Assembly: GCF_013003915.1 (NCBI RefSeq)
Contig: NZ_JABAIV010000003.1
Coordinates: 62,001 to 126,000 of the forward strand
DNA length: 64,000 nucleotides
DNA from: Telluria aromaticivorans
GTDB lineage: Bacteria > Pseudomonadota > Gammaproteobacteria > Burkholderiales > Burkholderiaceae_D
Reading direction: 5' to 3'
The position numbers and the translations under genes are program-made. Below, piece after piece: positions 27,024-36,256 of this stretch. Position 1 is the first letter of the stretch; every line of letters starts with the position of its first letter. Below the pieces are notes generated by a model that was not told the origin of the DNA, searched no databases, and saw nothing but the letters and a program-made list of their open reading frames with translations.

Positions 27024-28010
27024 ATGACCTCCACCAGCAATCACCAGCACAACTACCAGTTCAAATCCGTCAACTACACCGGCCTGCTCCCCGGCCCGCG
27101 CGTCATCATCATGGGCGCGACCCATGGCAACGAGACCTGCGGCACCAAGGGCATCCTGCGCGTGATGGACGACATCGACAGCGGCCGCCTGCAGGTCACG
27201 GCCGGCAGCGTGACCTTCGTGCCGGTGGTGAACCCGAAGGCCTACGAGCAGAACACCCGCAACGGCGACCGCAACCTGAACCGCAACCTGTTCCCGAAGG
27301 ACGAGCCGCAAGACTTCGAAGACCACATCGCCAACTGGCTCTGCCCCCTGCTCGGCCAGCACGACGTGCTGCTCGACCTGCATTCGTTCAATGCGACCGG
27401 CGGCCAGCCCTTCGTGATGGTCGGCCCGCTCGACAACGAGGGCCCGCTGCAGCCGTTCAAACACGCGGCCAAAGAACGGGCATGGGCGCGCCGCCTGGGC
27501 GTGAAGCGCTTCGTGGATGGCTGGCTGGCGTCCTATGGCGACGGCGTCAAGCGCCGCAGCCGCGGCAACGCGTCCGAACTGGAAACCGTGCTGCGCTACG
27601 GCGTCGGCACCACCGAATACATGCGCACCACCGGCGGTTATGCGCTGACGCTCGAATGCGGCCAGCACGACGACCCAGGCGCGCCGGAAGTCGCCTACCG
27701 CGCAATCATGAACACGCTCGCGCACCTGCAACTGATCGAGGCGCCGGATCCGGAGCCGGTGCCGTTCGAGGAGATGGAAGCGCTGTCGATGGTCGTGGTC
27801 CACGACAAGCTCGATGCGGCCGACCGCTTCACCCGCAGCTGGGCGAGCTTTGATGCGGTGGCCGAAGGCGACGAGATCGGCGTACGCGCGGACGGCACGC
27901 GGGTCACCGCGGAATTCAGCGGCCGCATCCTGTTTCCGGACGCGAAGGCGAATGCCAACTCCGAGTGGTATTACCTGACCCGCCCGAACCCGACGTTCGG
28001 ACGGGAATGA
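27024..28010 (+). CDS. Succinylglutamate desuccinylase/aspartoacylase family zinc deacylase
   Basis: This 328-residue protein has the M14-like zinc motif GATHGNETCG (His and Glu ligands) and the third ligand in LLDLHSFNATGG, with NGDRNLNRNLFP as the substrate loop and TLECGQH carrying the likely catalytic Glu. The C-terminal 90 residues form a small beta domain (DEIGVRADGTRVTAEFSG). It should cleave an N-acyl amino acid or a similar amide. Arg-catabolism genes are absent nearby, so AstE is not claimed. The ATG at 27024 gives the normal start; upstream starts overlap the divergent acyltransferase promoter. Confidence 0.88.
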   Translation: MTSTSNHQHNYQFKSVNYTGLLPGPRVIIMGATHGNETCGTKGILRVMDDIDSGRLQVTAGSVTFVPVVNPKAYEQNTRNGDRNLNRNLFPKDEPQDFEDHIANWLCPLLGQHDVLLDLHSFNATGGQPFVMVGPLDNEGPLQPFKHAAKERAWARRLGVKRFVDGWLASYGDGVKRRSRGNASELETVLRYGVGTTEYMRTTGGYALTLECGQHDDPGAPEVAYRAIMNTLAHLQLIEAPDPEPVPFEEMEALSMVVVHDKLDAADRFTRSWASFDAVAEGDEIGVRADGTRVTAEFSGRILFPDAKANANSEWYYLTRPNPTFGRE

Positions 28011-28023
28011 AGCACGCCTGCGC

Positions 28024-28344
28024 TTAACCGGGCGACAGGAACTTCAGCGCGACGATGCCGGTGACGATCAGCGCAATCGCGCCCAGGCGCATGGCGCCGG
28101 CCGGCTCGCCCAGCATCACCATGCCGGCGATCGCCGTGCCGACGGTGCCGATGCCGGTCCAGACCGCGTAGGCGGTACCCAGCGGCAGCTGGCGCAGTGC
28201 CAGTCCCAGCATGCCGATACTGCCCAGCATCGCCAGCAGCGTCCACAGCGACGGCATCAGTTTGGTGAAGCCCTCGGTGTACTTGAGGCCGACCGCCCAG
28301 GCGATTTCCAGCAGCCCGGCTATGAAGAGATAGAACCAGCTCAT
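28024..28344 (-). CDS. sugE: SMR-family exporter, SugE/Gdx-like
   Basis: This 106-residue protein has four membrane helices. [22 protein letters not shown] carries the essential Glu, and [20 protein letters not shown] and the MLGEPAG loop are typical of the SugE/Gdx subtype, which exports guanidinium and small quaternary amines. No guanidine riboswitch could be seen upstream. A TATACT box at 28396-28391 is a plausible -10. It is convergent with the deacylase gene (13 bases between stops). Confidence 0.88.
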   Translation of the reverse strand: MSWFYLFIAGLLEIAWAVGLKYTEGFTKLMPSLWTLLAMLGSIGMLGLALRQLPLGTAYAVWTGIGTVGTAIAGMVMLGEPAGAMRLGAIALIVTGIVALKFLSPG

Positions 28345-28458
28345 GCATTACCCTTTCGCGGCGCGTGCGCCCCAGTGTCGAAGGGCGCCGAGTATACCAC
28401 CGGGCCCGGCCGTGCCCTGCTCCGTAAAACGGCCGGCCGCCAGCAAGGATTTTCTGAA

Positions 28459-28476
28459 TATCGTAAGATGACGATA
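28459..28476. promoter_or_regulatory. Inverted repeat, predicted operator of the ArsR-type regulator
   Basis: TATCGT-AAGATG-ACGATA is a perfect 6-bp repeat 36 bases before the regulator's start codon, the usual place for autorepression by an ArsR-family protein. Confidence 0.6.
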
Positions 28477-28511
28477 CTCGGATCGAAAGAACCCGATACA
28501 AGGAAGAATTC

Positions 28512-28808
28512 ATGGACATCGACGCGATCCACAAGGCCCTGGCCAACCCGGTACGGCGCCAGATCCTGCAGTGGCTGAAGGATCCGCACCAGCATTTCGC
28601 CGAGCAGGAGCACCCGCTCGATTTCGGCGTCTGCTGCAAGCTGATCGATAAGCAGACGGGCCTGTCGCAATCGACGGTCTCGGCCCACCTGGCAACGCTG
28701 CAGCGCGCCGGGCTCGTGAGCACACGGCGCGTCGGACAGTTCATCTTCTTCCAACGTAACGAGGAAACCATCAAGACCTTCCTCGACCAACTGAATGACG
28801 GATTGTAG
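28512..28808 (+). CDS. ArsR-family HTH regulator with a Cys-Cys pair
   Basis: This 98-residue winged-helix protein (IHKALANPVRRQILQWLKD, LSQSTVSAHLATLQRAGLV, VGQFIFFQRNEE) lacks the classic ELCVCDL metal site. Instead it has vicinal cysteines in DFGVCCKLIDKQTG next to the recognition helix. That arrangement suggests thiol or electrophile sensing rather than metal sensing. Its stop is 10 bases before an Old Yellow Enzyme start, so the two form an operon. Electrophile-sensing control of an ene-reductase (as NemR does for nemA) is a reasonable model. Confidence 0.88.
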   Translation: MDIDAIHKALANPVRRQILQWLKDPHQHFAEQEHPLDFGVCCKLIDKQTGLSQSTVSAHLATLQRAGLVSTRRVGQFIFFQRNEETIKTFLDQLNDGL

Positions 28809-28818
28809 GAGTATTTCA

Positions 28819-29874
28819 ATGACGACCATGTTTGACCCACTGCGCGTAGGCGCGCTCGAACTCCCGAACCGCATCATCATGGCGCCGCTGACCCGCGCCC
28901 GCGCCATCGGCGGCGACCGCGTCCCGAATGCGATGATGGCCGAATACTATGTGCAGCGCGCCTCGGCAGGCCTGATCCTGTCGGAAGCAACCGCCGTCAG
29001 CCCGATGGGCGTGGGCTATGCCGACACCCCGGGCATCTGGTCCGACGAGCAGGTGGCAGGCTGGAAGATCGTCACCGAGGCCGTGCACAAGGCCGGTGGC
29101 CGCATCGTCCTGCAACTGTGGCACGTGGGCCGCATTTCGGACCCACATTTCCTCGATGGCCAGCTGCCGGTGGCGCCGTCCGCGATCGCACCGAAAGGCC
29201 ATGTGAGCCTGCTGCGCCCGATGCGCGACTTCACCACCCCGCGCGCGCTCGAGCTGTCCGAGATCCCGGGCATCGTCGCGGCCTACCGCAAGGGCGCCGA
29301 GAACGCCAAGCTGGCCGGCTTCGACGGCGTGGAAGTCCACGGCGCCAACGGCTACCTGCTCGACCAGTTCCTGCAGGATTCCACCAACCAGCGCAGCGAC
29401 CAGTACGGCGGCTCGGTCGAGAACCGCGCCCGCCTGATGCTGGAAGTGACCGATGCCTGCATCGAAGTGTGGGGCGCCGACCGCGTCGGCATGCACCTGG
29501 CGCCGCGCCGCGATTCGCACGACATGGGCGACTCAAACCCGGCGGACACCTTCGGCTACGTCGCGCGTGAACTCGGCAAGCGCGGCATCGCGTTTATCTG
29601 CGCCCGTGAAGCCATCGGCGACGACAGCCTGCGCGCGTATTTAAAGAAGGAATTCGGCGGCGTGTACATCGCCAACGAGAAGCTGACCAAGGACAGCGCC
29701 GAGGCCCTGATCGCTTCAGGCGAAGCCGATGCGGTGGCGTTCGGCGTGTGGTTCATTGCGAATCCGGATTTGCCGAAGCGCTTCAAGGTGGATGCGTCGC
29801 TGAATGCGCCGAAGCCGGAGCTGTTTTATGGCTCGGGGCCGGAAGGCTACATCGACTATCCGGCGCTGGCATAA
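28819..29874 (+). CDS. Old Yellow Enzyme family NADPH:alkene reductase
   Basis: This 351-residue FMN TIM barrel has PLTRARA, LQLWHVGRISDPHF, VEVHGANGYLLDQFLQDSTN, RSDQYGGSVENRARL and FGVWFIANPDLPKRF, the hallmarks of NemA/XenB-type enzymes. It reduces activated C=C bonds, nitro compounds and quinones in the cytoplasm. It lies behind the ArsR-type regulator with an AGGAG ribosome site. The last 130 bases shift to G-ending codons ahead of REP elements. Confidence 0.93.
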   Translation: MTTMFDPLRVGALELPNRIIMAPLTRARAIGGDRVPNAMMAEYYVQRASAGLILSEATAVSPMGVGYADTPGIWSDEQVAGWKIVTEAVHKAGGRIVLQLWHVGRISDPHFLDGQLPVAPSAIAPKGHVSLLRPMRDFTTPRALELSEIPGIVAAYRKGAENAKLAGFDGVEVHGANGYLLDQFLQDSTNQRSDQYGGSVENRARLMLEVTDACIEVWGADRVGMHLAPRRDSHDMGDSNPADTFGYVARELGKRGIAFICAREAIGDDSLRAYLKKEFGGVYIANEKLTKDSAEALIASGEADAVAFGVWFIANPDLPKRFKVDASLNAPKPELFYGSGPEGYIDYPALA

Positions 29875-29896
29875 GTTAGCGGTAGATTACTCACTT

Positions 29897-30003
29897 GGAT
29901 CCCGGCCTACGCCGGGATGACGGTCTTAAAGCTAAAGGCCGGAACAACGTATCGATCAGCCCCTTCCCTAAAGACCGTCGTTCCGGCGAAGGCCGGAACC
30001 CAA
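29897..30003. repeat. REP-like inverted pair (GTCGTTCCGGCGAAGG type)
   Basis: GGATCCCGGC-CTAC-GCCGGGATGAC (29897-29921) and GTCGTTCCGGC-GAAG-GCCGGAACCC (29977-30001) face each other. The flanks GACGGTCTT and AAGACCGTC also pair. This is the widespread proteobacterial REP type. No 27-nt palindrome is present. The remaining gap up to 30148 shows nothing else I can identify. Confidence 0.8.
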
Positions 30004-30148
30004 GTTCCGCGAGCACGGCCAACGTCTCTCCGCCCATACATACGTCCCACAAACCGATATGTATGTGGTGTAAACCACAGCCCTCCCATGCTATTCTTGC
30101 GCGATTATTTTTAATGCGCACCTAGCCTGCGCTGTCCGGGAGACTGTA

Positions 30149-32794
30149 GTGAACAACTTCGCACCACGCGTGATGGCGCTCGCCATCGCGTCCGCCTTCG
30201 CCTTCAACACCGCCACCGCAGCGCCGGCCCCGGCCCGCGCCGAGAACGCCTACCTGTCGCAGCTTGATGCCATGGCCCGCTCCGCGCGCGTGTCGAATGT
30301 GGATTACGTGCTGGACTTCACCCTCACGGGCAAGGAAAGCTTCGCCGGCACCACCACCGTCAGCTTCGACCTGGCCGACCTGGACTCCGCCGTCACGCTC
30401 GACCTGGACAAGGCCACCGTCAAGTCGCTCACCGTCAACGGCAAGCAGGTCACGCCGCAGTACAACAAGTGGTTCATCACGCTGGCGCCGCAGGATCTGT
30501 CCAAGGGCCGCAACACCGTCACCGTCAGCTACGAGCGCCTGCACAGCACCAATGGCGAAGGCCTGCACCGCATGGTCGACCCGGTCGACGGCCGCGTCTA
30601 CACCTATTCCCATTTCGAGCCGGCCGCCGCGCACCAGATGTTCGCGGTCTTCGACCAGCCCGACCTGAAGGCCACCTACACCGTCACCGTCAACGCGCCG
30701 AACGACTGGCATGTGGTCACCACCACCCGCGAATCCGGCATTGCCGACGCCACCGGCGGCAAGCGCTGGACCTTCCCGAAGACGAAGAAACTCAGCCCCT
30801 ACAACTTCTCGCTGCACGCCGGCCCGTACAAGGTCTGGGAAGACAACAGCGGCAAATACCCGATGCGCCTGTTCGCGCGCCAGTCGGTGGCGGCGCAGGT
30901 CACCCCGGCCGACTGGTTCCGCTACACCAAGAGCGGCATCGGCTTCTTCGAGAACTACTTCGGCATCCCTTACCAGTTCGAGAAATACGATCAGCTGCTG
31001 GTGCCGGACTTCCTGTACGGCGCGATGGAAAACGCCGCGGCGATTACCTTCGCCGAAGGCGGCTTCCTGTACAAGGCCGAGATGACCGCCGCCCAGAAGG
31101 CGCGCCTGGCCGAAGTCATCATGCACGAGATGGCGCACCAGTGGTTCGGCGACCTGGTCACCATGAAGTGGTGGAACGGCCTGTGGCTGAACGAAAGCTT
31201 CGCCGCCTTCATGGCGACGCTCGCCACCGCCGAAGCGACCGAATTCAAGGATGCCTGGCAGTCCTTCTTCCAGGACGACAAGCAGGCCGCCTACGCGCAG
31301 GACCAGAAGGTCTCGACCCACCCGATCGAAGTGCCGGTGCCCTCCTCGGCCAATGCTTTCGACAACATCGACGCGATCACCTATTCGAAAGGCGCCTCGA
31401 CCCTCAAGCAGCTGCGCCACATGCTGGGCGAAGAAGTGTTCCGCAAGGGCGTGCATAACTACCTCGTCAAATACTCGTGGCAGAACGCGAAGCTGGAAGA
31501 CTTCATCGGCAGCCTGGGCGAAGCGGCGGGCCGCGATTTGTCGAAGTGGACCCAGGACTGGCTGTACCAGGCCGGCGTGAACACCATCGCCGCCAACTAC
31601 ACCTGCGCCAATGGCAAGATCAAGGCCTTCTCGCTGCAGCAGGCGGCGGCTAGCCGCGCCCTGCCGACGCTGCGCGAACAGCGCGTGCAGGTGGCCGCCT
31701 TCAAGCTGGAGAGCGGCAAGCTGGTGCTGGCCAAGAACGTCCCGGTCACCTATTCCGGCGCCAAGACCAATGTGCCGGGCATGGTGGGCGCCGCCTGCCC
31801 CGACCTGGTCTACCCGAACTACCAGGACTGGGGCTTCGTGAAAGTCCAGCTGGACAAGCGTTCCTTCGACACCGCCCGCACCACACTGGCCGGCGTGGAC
31901 GACCCGCTGCTGCGCGCCATGCTGTGGCAAAGCCTGTGGGACGGCGTGCGCGACGCCAAGCTGCCGTTGAACGATTTCATCAAGGTGGCCCTGGCCAACG
32001 CGCCGCAGGAAAAGGATTACACGCTGCTGGGCGATGTGCTGGGCAAGGTCAGCACGTCAAAATACTACCTCGATGCGATGGCCCTCGATAATGCCTGGAG
32101 CCGCGAGACCGGCAAGCAGCTGGAAGACATGGCGTGGAATGGCGTCGTCGCGCATAAGGGCAACGACAACTTCCAGCGCCGCTGGTTTGCGACTTACCTG
32201 AATGTGGCAAGCAGCCCGGAGGCGCTGGCGCGCCTGGCCGGCATGCTCGAGGGACGCGGCACCGAAGGCCTGAACATCGGCCAGGATCAGCGCTGGGCCA
32301 TTATCGGGCGCCTGAACCGCTACAACGCGAGCGGCGCCGCGGCACTGGTCGAAGCCGAGCAGGCACGCGACAAGTCCGACACCGGCCAGGGCGCGGCGCT
32401 GGCCGCCACCGTGGCGCGCCCGGACCCGAAGGTCAAGGCCGAATGGCTGGCAACCATTCAGAACCTCCAGACGGAGCTGCCGTTCTCGAAGGTGCGTACG
32501 GCAATGGGCAGCCTGTACCCGGCCGAGCAGGCGAAACTCGCCGAGCAGACCGCGGAGGCGCGCCTGGCCAAACTGCCGGCGATCGACAAGGCGGCCGGCC
32601 CGGTCTTCATGCGTTCCTATGCCGGCGCCATGATTCCGGCCAGCTGCACCCCGGCCAGCGTGCAGCGACTTAGCCGTGCGGCAGGCAGCATGAAGGAACT
32701 GTCGGCCGGCACCCGCCGCGCGCTGCTCGACACGCTGCAGGAAGACCAGCGCTGCGTGGCGATCGAGAAGGCCATGACGGCACCGAAGTCCTGA
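30149..32794 (+). CDS. Exported M1-family zinc aminopeptidase (PepN-like)
   Basis: This 881-residue protein has a signal peptide (ALAIASAFAFNTATAAPA). The M1 catalytic core has the exopeptidase motif GAMEN near 291-295, zinc site HEMAH at 326-330 and the third ligand Glu349 in WLNESF, followed by the C-terminal helical ERAP-like domain. It removes N-terminal residues from peptides, here in the periplasm or outside. The start is GTG at 30149 with GGGAG upstream; no nearby ATG gives the signal peptide. Confidence 0.93.
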   Translation: MNNFAPRVMALAIASAFAFNTATAAPAPARAENAYLSQLDAMARSARVSNVDYVLDFTLTGKESFAGTTTVSFDLADLDSAVTLDLDKATVKSLTVNGKQVTPQYNKWFITLAPQDLSKGRNTVTVSYERLHSTNGEGLHRMVDPVDGRVYTYSHFEPAAAHQMFAVFDQPDLKATYTVTVNAPNDWHVVTTTRESGIADATGGKRWTFPKTKKLSPYNFSLHAGPYKVWEDNSGKYPMRLFARQSVAAQVTPADWFRYTKSGIGFFENYFGIPYQFEKYDQLLVPDFLYGAMENAAAITFAEGGFLYKAEMTAAQKARLAEVIMHEMAHQWFGDLVTMKWWNGLWLNESFAAFMATLATAEATEFKDAWQSFFQDDKQAAYAQDQKVSTHPIEVPVPSSANAFDNIDAITYSKGASTLKQLRHMLGEEVFRKGVHNYLVKYSWQNAKLEDFIGSLGEAAGRDLSKWTQDWLYQAGVNTIAANYTCANGKIKAFSLQQAAASRALPTLREQRVQVAAFKLESGKLVLAKNVPVTYSGAKTNVPGMVGAACPDLVYPNYQDWGFVKVQLDKRSFDTARTTLAGVDDPLLRAMLWQSLWDGVRDAKLPLNDFIKVALANAPQEKDYTLLGDVLGKVSTSKYYLDAMALDNAWSRETGKQLEDMAWNGVVAHKGNDNFQRRWFATYLNVASSPEALARLAGMLEGRGTEGLNIGQDQRWAIIGRLNRYNASGAAALVEAEQARDKSDTGQGAALAATVARPDPKVKAEWLATIQNLQTELPFSKVRTAMGSLYPAEQAKLAEQTAEARLAKLPAIDKAAGPVFMRSYAGAMIPASCTPASVQRLSRAAGSMKELSAGTRRALLDTLQEDQRCVAIEKAMTAPKS

Positions 32795-32798
32795 CTCC

Positions 32799-33512
32799 TT
32801 GACCGACCCTGGCGACGCGGCCTGGCCGCGCCGCAGGCCCGGCTGGCCGCTCGCGGCCACGCTGGGCCTGCACCTGCTGCTGGCCTGGAGCTGGCGGACT
32901 GCGCATCCGCCGGCCCAGGACACGCTCGAGGAACGCGTTTTCAATGTGATCCCGGTCCCGCCGCCGGCGCCGGAGCTGGCTTCCGTGCGCCGGGAGACGG
33001 AGCCCGTGCGCACGGAGGCGCCGCGCACGCTTGATCCAGCACTGCCTGCGCTGCCGGATGCAGTGCGCGCAGCGGAGCCAATCACACCATCGGCCGCCAC
33101 ACCGGCACCAGCCGCCGACCCGCTTGCCATTACCGCTGCGCCAGCGGAATCGCCGCTCGACGCGATGGTGGGCCGTGCGCGCCGCGAGGCCGGCGTGATC
33201 GACCGCGAACTGCGCAAGGGGAAGTCCGGCGTGCCGGCCGTTGCGGGCACGCCCTGGGGACGCTTCACGCGCGCGTTAGATGCCGCCCATATCGACAACA
33301 GCCGCACGCTGGTCAGCGAATCCTATACCGCGCCCGATGGTGCAATCATCTACCGTTTCCGCCAAGGCGGCAGGGTCCTTTGCCGCATCAGCGGCGGGGT
33401 CAAGCCGGGCATCGGCAACGCCATTGTTCCAAGCGCCTTCGATGTACAAGGCGGCAATGGCACTGCGGGCTTGATCAGCTGCCCGAGCCATGCCACCTGG
33501 AAGCGCGATTAG
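32799..33512 (+). CDS. Membrane-anchored proline-rich protein of unknown function
   Basis: This 237-residue protein has an N-terminal membrane segment (WPLAATLGLHLLLAWSW), a proline/alanine-rich periplasmic linker and a C-terminal domain of about 90 residues with two cysteines (GGRVLCRISGG, GLISCPSH). The plan recalls TonB-like periplasmic proteins, but no TonB C-terminal signature is visible. The start is TTG at 32799, just 4 bases after the aminopeptidase stop, so coexpression is likely. No ATG upstream of the membrane segment was found. Confidence 0.65.
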   Translation: MTDPGDAAWPRRRPGWPLAATLGLHLLLAWSWRTAHPPAQDTLEERVFNVIPVPPPAPELASVRRETEPVRTEAPRTLDPALPALPDAVRAAEPITPSAATPAPAADPLAITAAPAESPLDAMVGRARREAGVIDRELRKGKSGVPAVAGTPWGRFTRALDAAHIDNSRTLVSESYTAPDGAIIYRFRQGGRVLCRISGGVKPGIGNAIVPSAFDVQGGNGTAGLISCPSHATWKRD

Positions 33513-33572
33513 CTGTTCCGGCGCATTCGCATGTGTTAATGTTTTGCCTCTTTTTCCAGATCGGAGATTCAC

Positions 33573-33959
33573 ATGAAACGCGTTACTGGTATCGGCGGCA
33601 TCTTCTTCCACGCAAAAGACCCGGTCGCGCTGCGCGCCTGGTACAAGCGGCACCTGGGCATCGACGTGCTGGAATGGGGAGGCGCGGCCTTTACCTGGAC
33701 CGACGATGCGGGCAAACCGGCCAAGGGCACGACCATCTGGTCGGTCGGCGCTGAAGACAACGGGCATTTCGCCCCGGGCAAGGCGTCCTTCATGATCAAC
33801 TACCGCGTTGCCGACCTGGACGCCCTGCTCGCCGTGCTGCGCGAGGAAGGCTGCAACGTTCTGGAGAAACCGGAAGACTCGGAATACGGCAAGTTCGGCT
33901 GGGTCATGGACCCGGAAAACAACAAGGTCGAATTGTGGGAACCGCCTGCCGGGCAATAA
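33573..33959 (+). CDS. VOC (glyoxalase/dioxygenase) superfamily protein
   Basis: This is a 128-residue single-module protein with the paired beta-alpha-beta-beta-beta layout: GIGGIFFHAKDPVALRAWYKRHLG with a His ligand, then FMINYRVADLDALLAVLREEG and WVMDPENNKVELWEP with the Glu ligand. The order fits a bleomycin-resistance or glyoxalase-like enzyme. The substrate is unknown. A CGGAG ribosome site precedes ATG. Confidence 0.88.
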   Translation: MKRVTGIGGIFFHAKDPVALRAWYKRHLGIDVLEWGGAAFTWTDDAGKPAKGTTIWSVGAEDNGHFAPGKASFMINYRVADLDALLAVLREEGCNVLEKPEDSEYGKFGWVMDPENNKVELWEPPAGQ

Positions 33960-33980
33960 GGTTTCGCACCGGCAGCGCTC

Positions 33981-34328
33981 CTAATCCGCGCCGCCCTCGC
34001 CCTTGCCCTCGCGCGCGGCCGGTACGCACAATTCGGCCACCCGGCGCCAGGCACCGGTACCTTCGCATACGATGGGCGGACGCCCCTGCAGGAGTTTACC
34101 CAGGTCGACCGGCTTGCCCTCCCTCACTTCCACGTTGCGGTTGATCGGGATGCACACCGCGTCGTGCCAGGCCGCGGCATGGCCGTCGGGCGTCGGCAAG
34201 GGCCCACGCAGGCGCAGGGCCGCCGCTTCGCAGGCCTTCTTCGTTTTGTAGCTGCCGCGCAGGCTGCTGCTTTCCAGCGTCACGTCGCGGTGCTGCTGCA
34301 GGTAGAGCAAGAGGATCATCGTAAACAT
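33981..34328 (-). CDS. Hypothetical small protein with four cysteines
   Basis: This 115-residue protein starts MFTMILLLYLQQHRDVT and has a close ribosome site (GGAGAG). The N-terminus is too short for a clear signal peptide but could be a weak anchor. Four cysteines (KKACEAAA, DAVCIP, IVCEG, ELCVPA) suggest disulfides in an exported protein. No family recognised. Confidence 0.55.
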   Translation of the reverse strand: MFTMILLLYLQQHRDVTLESSSLRGSYKTKKACEAAALRLRGPLPTPDGHAAAWHDAVCIPINRNVEVREGKPVDLGKLLQGRPPIVCEGTGAWRRVAELCVPAAREGKGEGGAD

Positions 34329-34451
34329 CTACTCTCCAGGCATGGGTCCTGCGCCATCATCGCATGTCCGGCTGGCTTTGCAGTACGGCGCCAGCCCGTA
34401 GAATAGCGGTATAGCGGCAGCGCGCCGCCCACCGCATCACGAGGTAACAGC

Positions 34452-34904
34452 TTGGACTGGGATTATCCGCAACCCTTCACACTGCCCGTCACGCCCTGCG
34501 CCGGCGACATCGACGGCCTGGACCACACCAACAATGCCGTCTACGTGCGCTGGTGCGAGCAGGCCGGCTGGGCCCACTCGGAACAGCTCGGCCTGTCGCT
34601 GCCTGACTACCGGCGCCTGGACCGTGCGATGGCGATCCGGCGCGGCGAATACGATTACCTGCTGCCGACCTTCGCCGGCGAAGCCTTGACCTTGGCCACC
34701 TGGCTGGTGGCGGGCGACGGCAAGCTGGCGATGGAGCGCCGCTTCCAGCTGGTGCGCGACAGCGACGGCGCCACCGTGCTGCGCGGCCGCTGGGACCTGG
34801 TCTGCATCGAGATCAGCAGCGGCCGGGTGCGCCGCATGCCGGCGGAGTTCGTCGACACCTATATGCCGGCGATGGCGCAGGCCGTGGACGCAGCCGCGCC
34901 GTAA
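34452..34904 (+). CDS. Hotdog-fold acyl-CoA thioesterase (YbgC/4HBT type)
   Basis: This 150-residue protein has the 4HBT active-site helix pattern GDIDGLDHTNNAVYVRWCEQ, with the catalytic Asp/His region, then IRRGEYDYLLPTFAGEALTLATW and the LVCIEISSGRVRRMP strand end. It hydrolyses acyl-CoA thioesters in the cytoplasm. The start is TTG at 34452, 4 bases after a GAGGTAA ribosome site; no ATG is available before the first conserved strand. Confidence 0.85.
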   Translation: MDWDYPQPFTLPVTPCAGDIDGLDHTNNAVYVRWCEQAGWAHSEQLGLSLPDYRRLDRAMAIRRGEYDYLLPTFAGEALTLATWLVAGDGKLAMERRFQLVRDSDGATVLRGRWDLVCIEISSGRVRRMPAEFVDTYMPAMAQAVDAAAP

Positions 34905-35044
34905 GCCAGGCCGGGGCGCCGGGGCAGCCGCCACGGCCTCGCCCCGTGTTGAGCGCGCTCAAGGAATACATTGAGCCAACCGGCCCCGTTCCGGCTTGTG
35001 CTGCGTCAAACTGGCCAAGTCACATCCGCTGCCACGGGGGAACG

Positions 35045-36256
35045 ATGCTGCGCCGACTATCCAATCATGTCCTTGCCTTGCTTCTTCCGCTGCCGGCGGC
35101 GCTGGCGCTGTGCGTCCTCCTCTCCGGCTGCCGCCTGCGCGAGGCCGGGCAGGAAGACCTCGTCATCCCCGAGCTGGTGCGCACCCACCTGTATGTCGCC
35201 CCGTCCGGCTCGGACAGCAATCCCGGCACCCGCGACGAACCCTTCCGCACGCTCACGCGCGCCGCGCAGGCCGCCACGCCGGGCACCACGGTGCATGTCG
35301 CACCTGGCACCTATTTCGGCGGCATCCGCACCAATACCCATGGCACGGCGGAGGCGCGCATCGTGTTCCAGTCCACCGAGCGCTGGGGCGCGCGGCTGGT
35401 CCCGCCGCTCGATTCGCGCCGGCCGGCGGCCTGGGACAACCGCGCCAACTACCTCGACATCGTCGGCTTCGAGATCGACGGCAACCAGTACCAGAGCGGC
35501 ATGAAATGGCTGAGCGGCATCTACAACGCCGCCTCGCACAACGGCGTCCATCACAACCGCATCCACCACATCGGCAACGACGTGCCCTGCGAAACCAAGG
35601 GCGGCGCCGGCATCGGCATCGACAGCTATTACAAGGGCAACGACGCCGAGGTGGTGGGCAACCAGGTGCACGATATCGGCCCGCCGGAATGCCGCACCAT
35701 GCACGGCATCTATATCAGTACCCGCGCGAGCGTGCGCGACAACATCATCTACCGCGCCTCGGGCAGCGGCATCCACCTGTGGCATGACGCCACCAATGTC
35801 AGCATCCGCGGCAATACCGTGGTGGCCTCCGGGTCGGGCATCGTGGTCGGCGGCGGCGACTACTATCACGGCAAGGGGCCGAACGACAATACGCACACGA
35901 TCAACAACATCGTGGTCGACAATGGCCAGGGCGTCGTGGAACAGGGCGAGACCGGCCCAAATGTCAGCTACCGCAACAACCTGGTCTACCAGAATGGCGG
36001 CAGCGACTGGAAGCTGCCGGCTGGCCGGGAGCACGTCGGCACGATCAGCGCCGGGCCCCTGTTCGTCGACTACACCCGAGGGGGTGCCGAGCCGGACTTC
36101 CGGCTGCAGCCCGGGTCGCCGGCGATCGGCAAGGGGATGGCGGCAGGCCCGCCCCCCGAAACGGCCGGGGCCCGGCCAAGGCGCCCGACCGACATCGGCG
36201 CCGTTCCCTACACGCCGCCGGAGCTGGCCAGCCCGATGTCGACCGCTACCGAGTAG
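35045..36256 (+). CDS. Lipoprotein with a right-handed parallel beta-helix
   Basis: This 403-residue protein has a lipoprotein signal (LALCVLLSGC, lipid on Cys about 30). HLYVAPSGSDSNPGTRDEPF and TLTRAAQAATPGTTVHVAPGTY form the DUF1565-like cap. Repeated helix rungs follow (GVHHNRIHHIG, AEVVGNQVHDIG, ASVRDNIIYRASGSGIHLW, VSIRGNTVVASGSGI). The fold is typical of pectate lyases and alginate-type polysaccharide-degrading or -binding proteins. No certain catalytic set was identified. It probably acts on a glycan at the cell surface. Confidence 0.82.
   Translation: MLRRLSNHVLALLLPLPAALALCVLLSGCRLREAGQEDLVIPELVRTHLYVAPSGSDSNPGTRDEPFRTLTRAAQAATPGTTVHVAPGTYFGGIRTNTHGTAEARIVFQSTERWGARLVPPLDSRRPAAWDNRANYLDIVGFEIDGNQYQSGMKWLSGIYNAASHNGVHHNRIHHIGNDVPCETKGGAGIGIDSYYKGNDAEVVGNQVHDIGPPECRTMHGIYISTRASVRDNIIYRASGSGIHLWHDATNVSIRGNTVVASGSGIVVGGGDYYHGKGPNDNTHTINNIVVDNGQGVVEQGETGPNVSYRNNLVYQNGGSDWKLPAGREHVGTISAGPLFVDYTRGGAEPDFRLQPGSPAIGKGMAAGPPPETAGARPRRPTDIGAVPYTPPELASPMSTATE

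Noticed and set aside
28345-28511. Guanidine riboswitch upstream of the SugE-like gene
   Set aside because: No ykkC-type or mini-ykkC consensus pairings could be found in the leader; only a -10-like TATACT.
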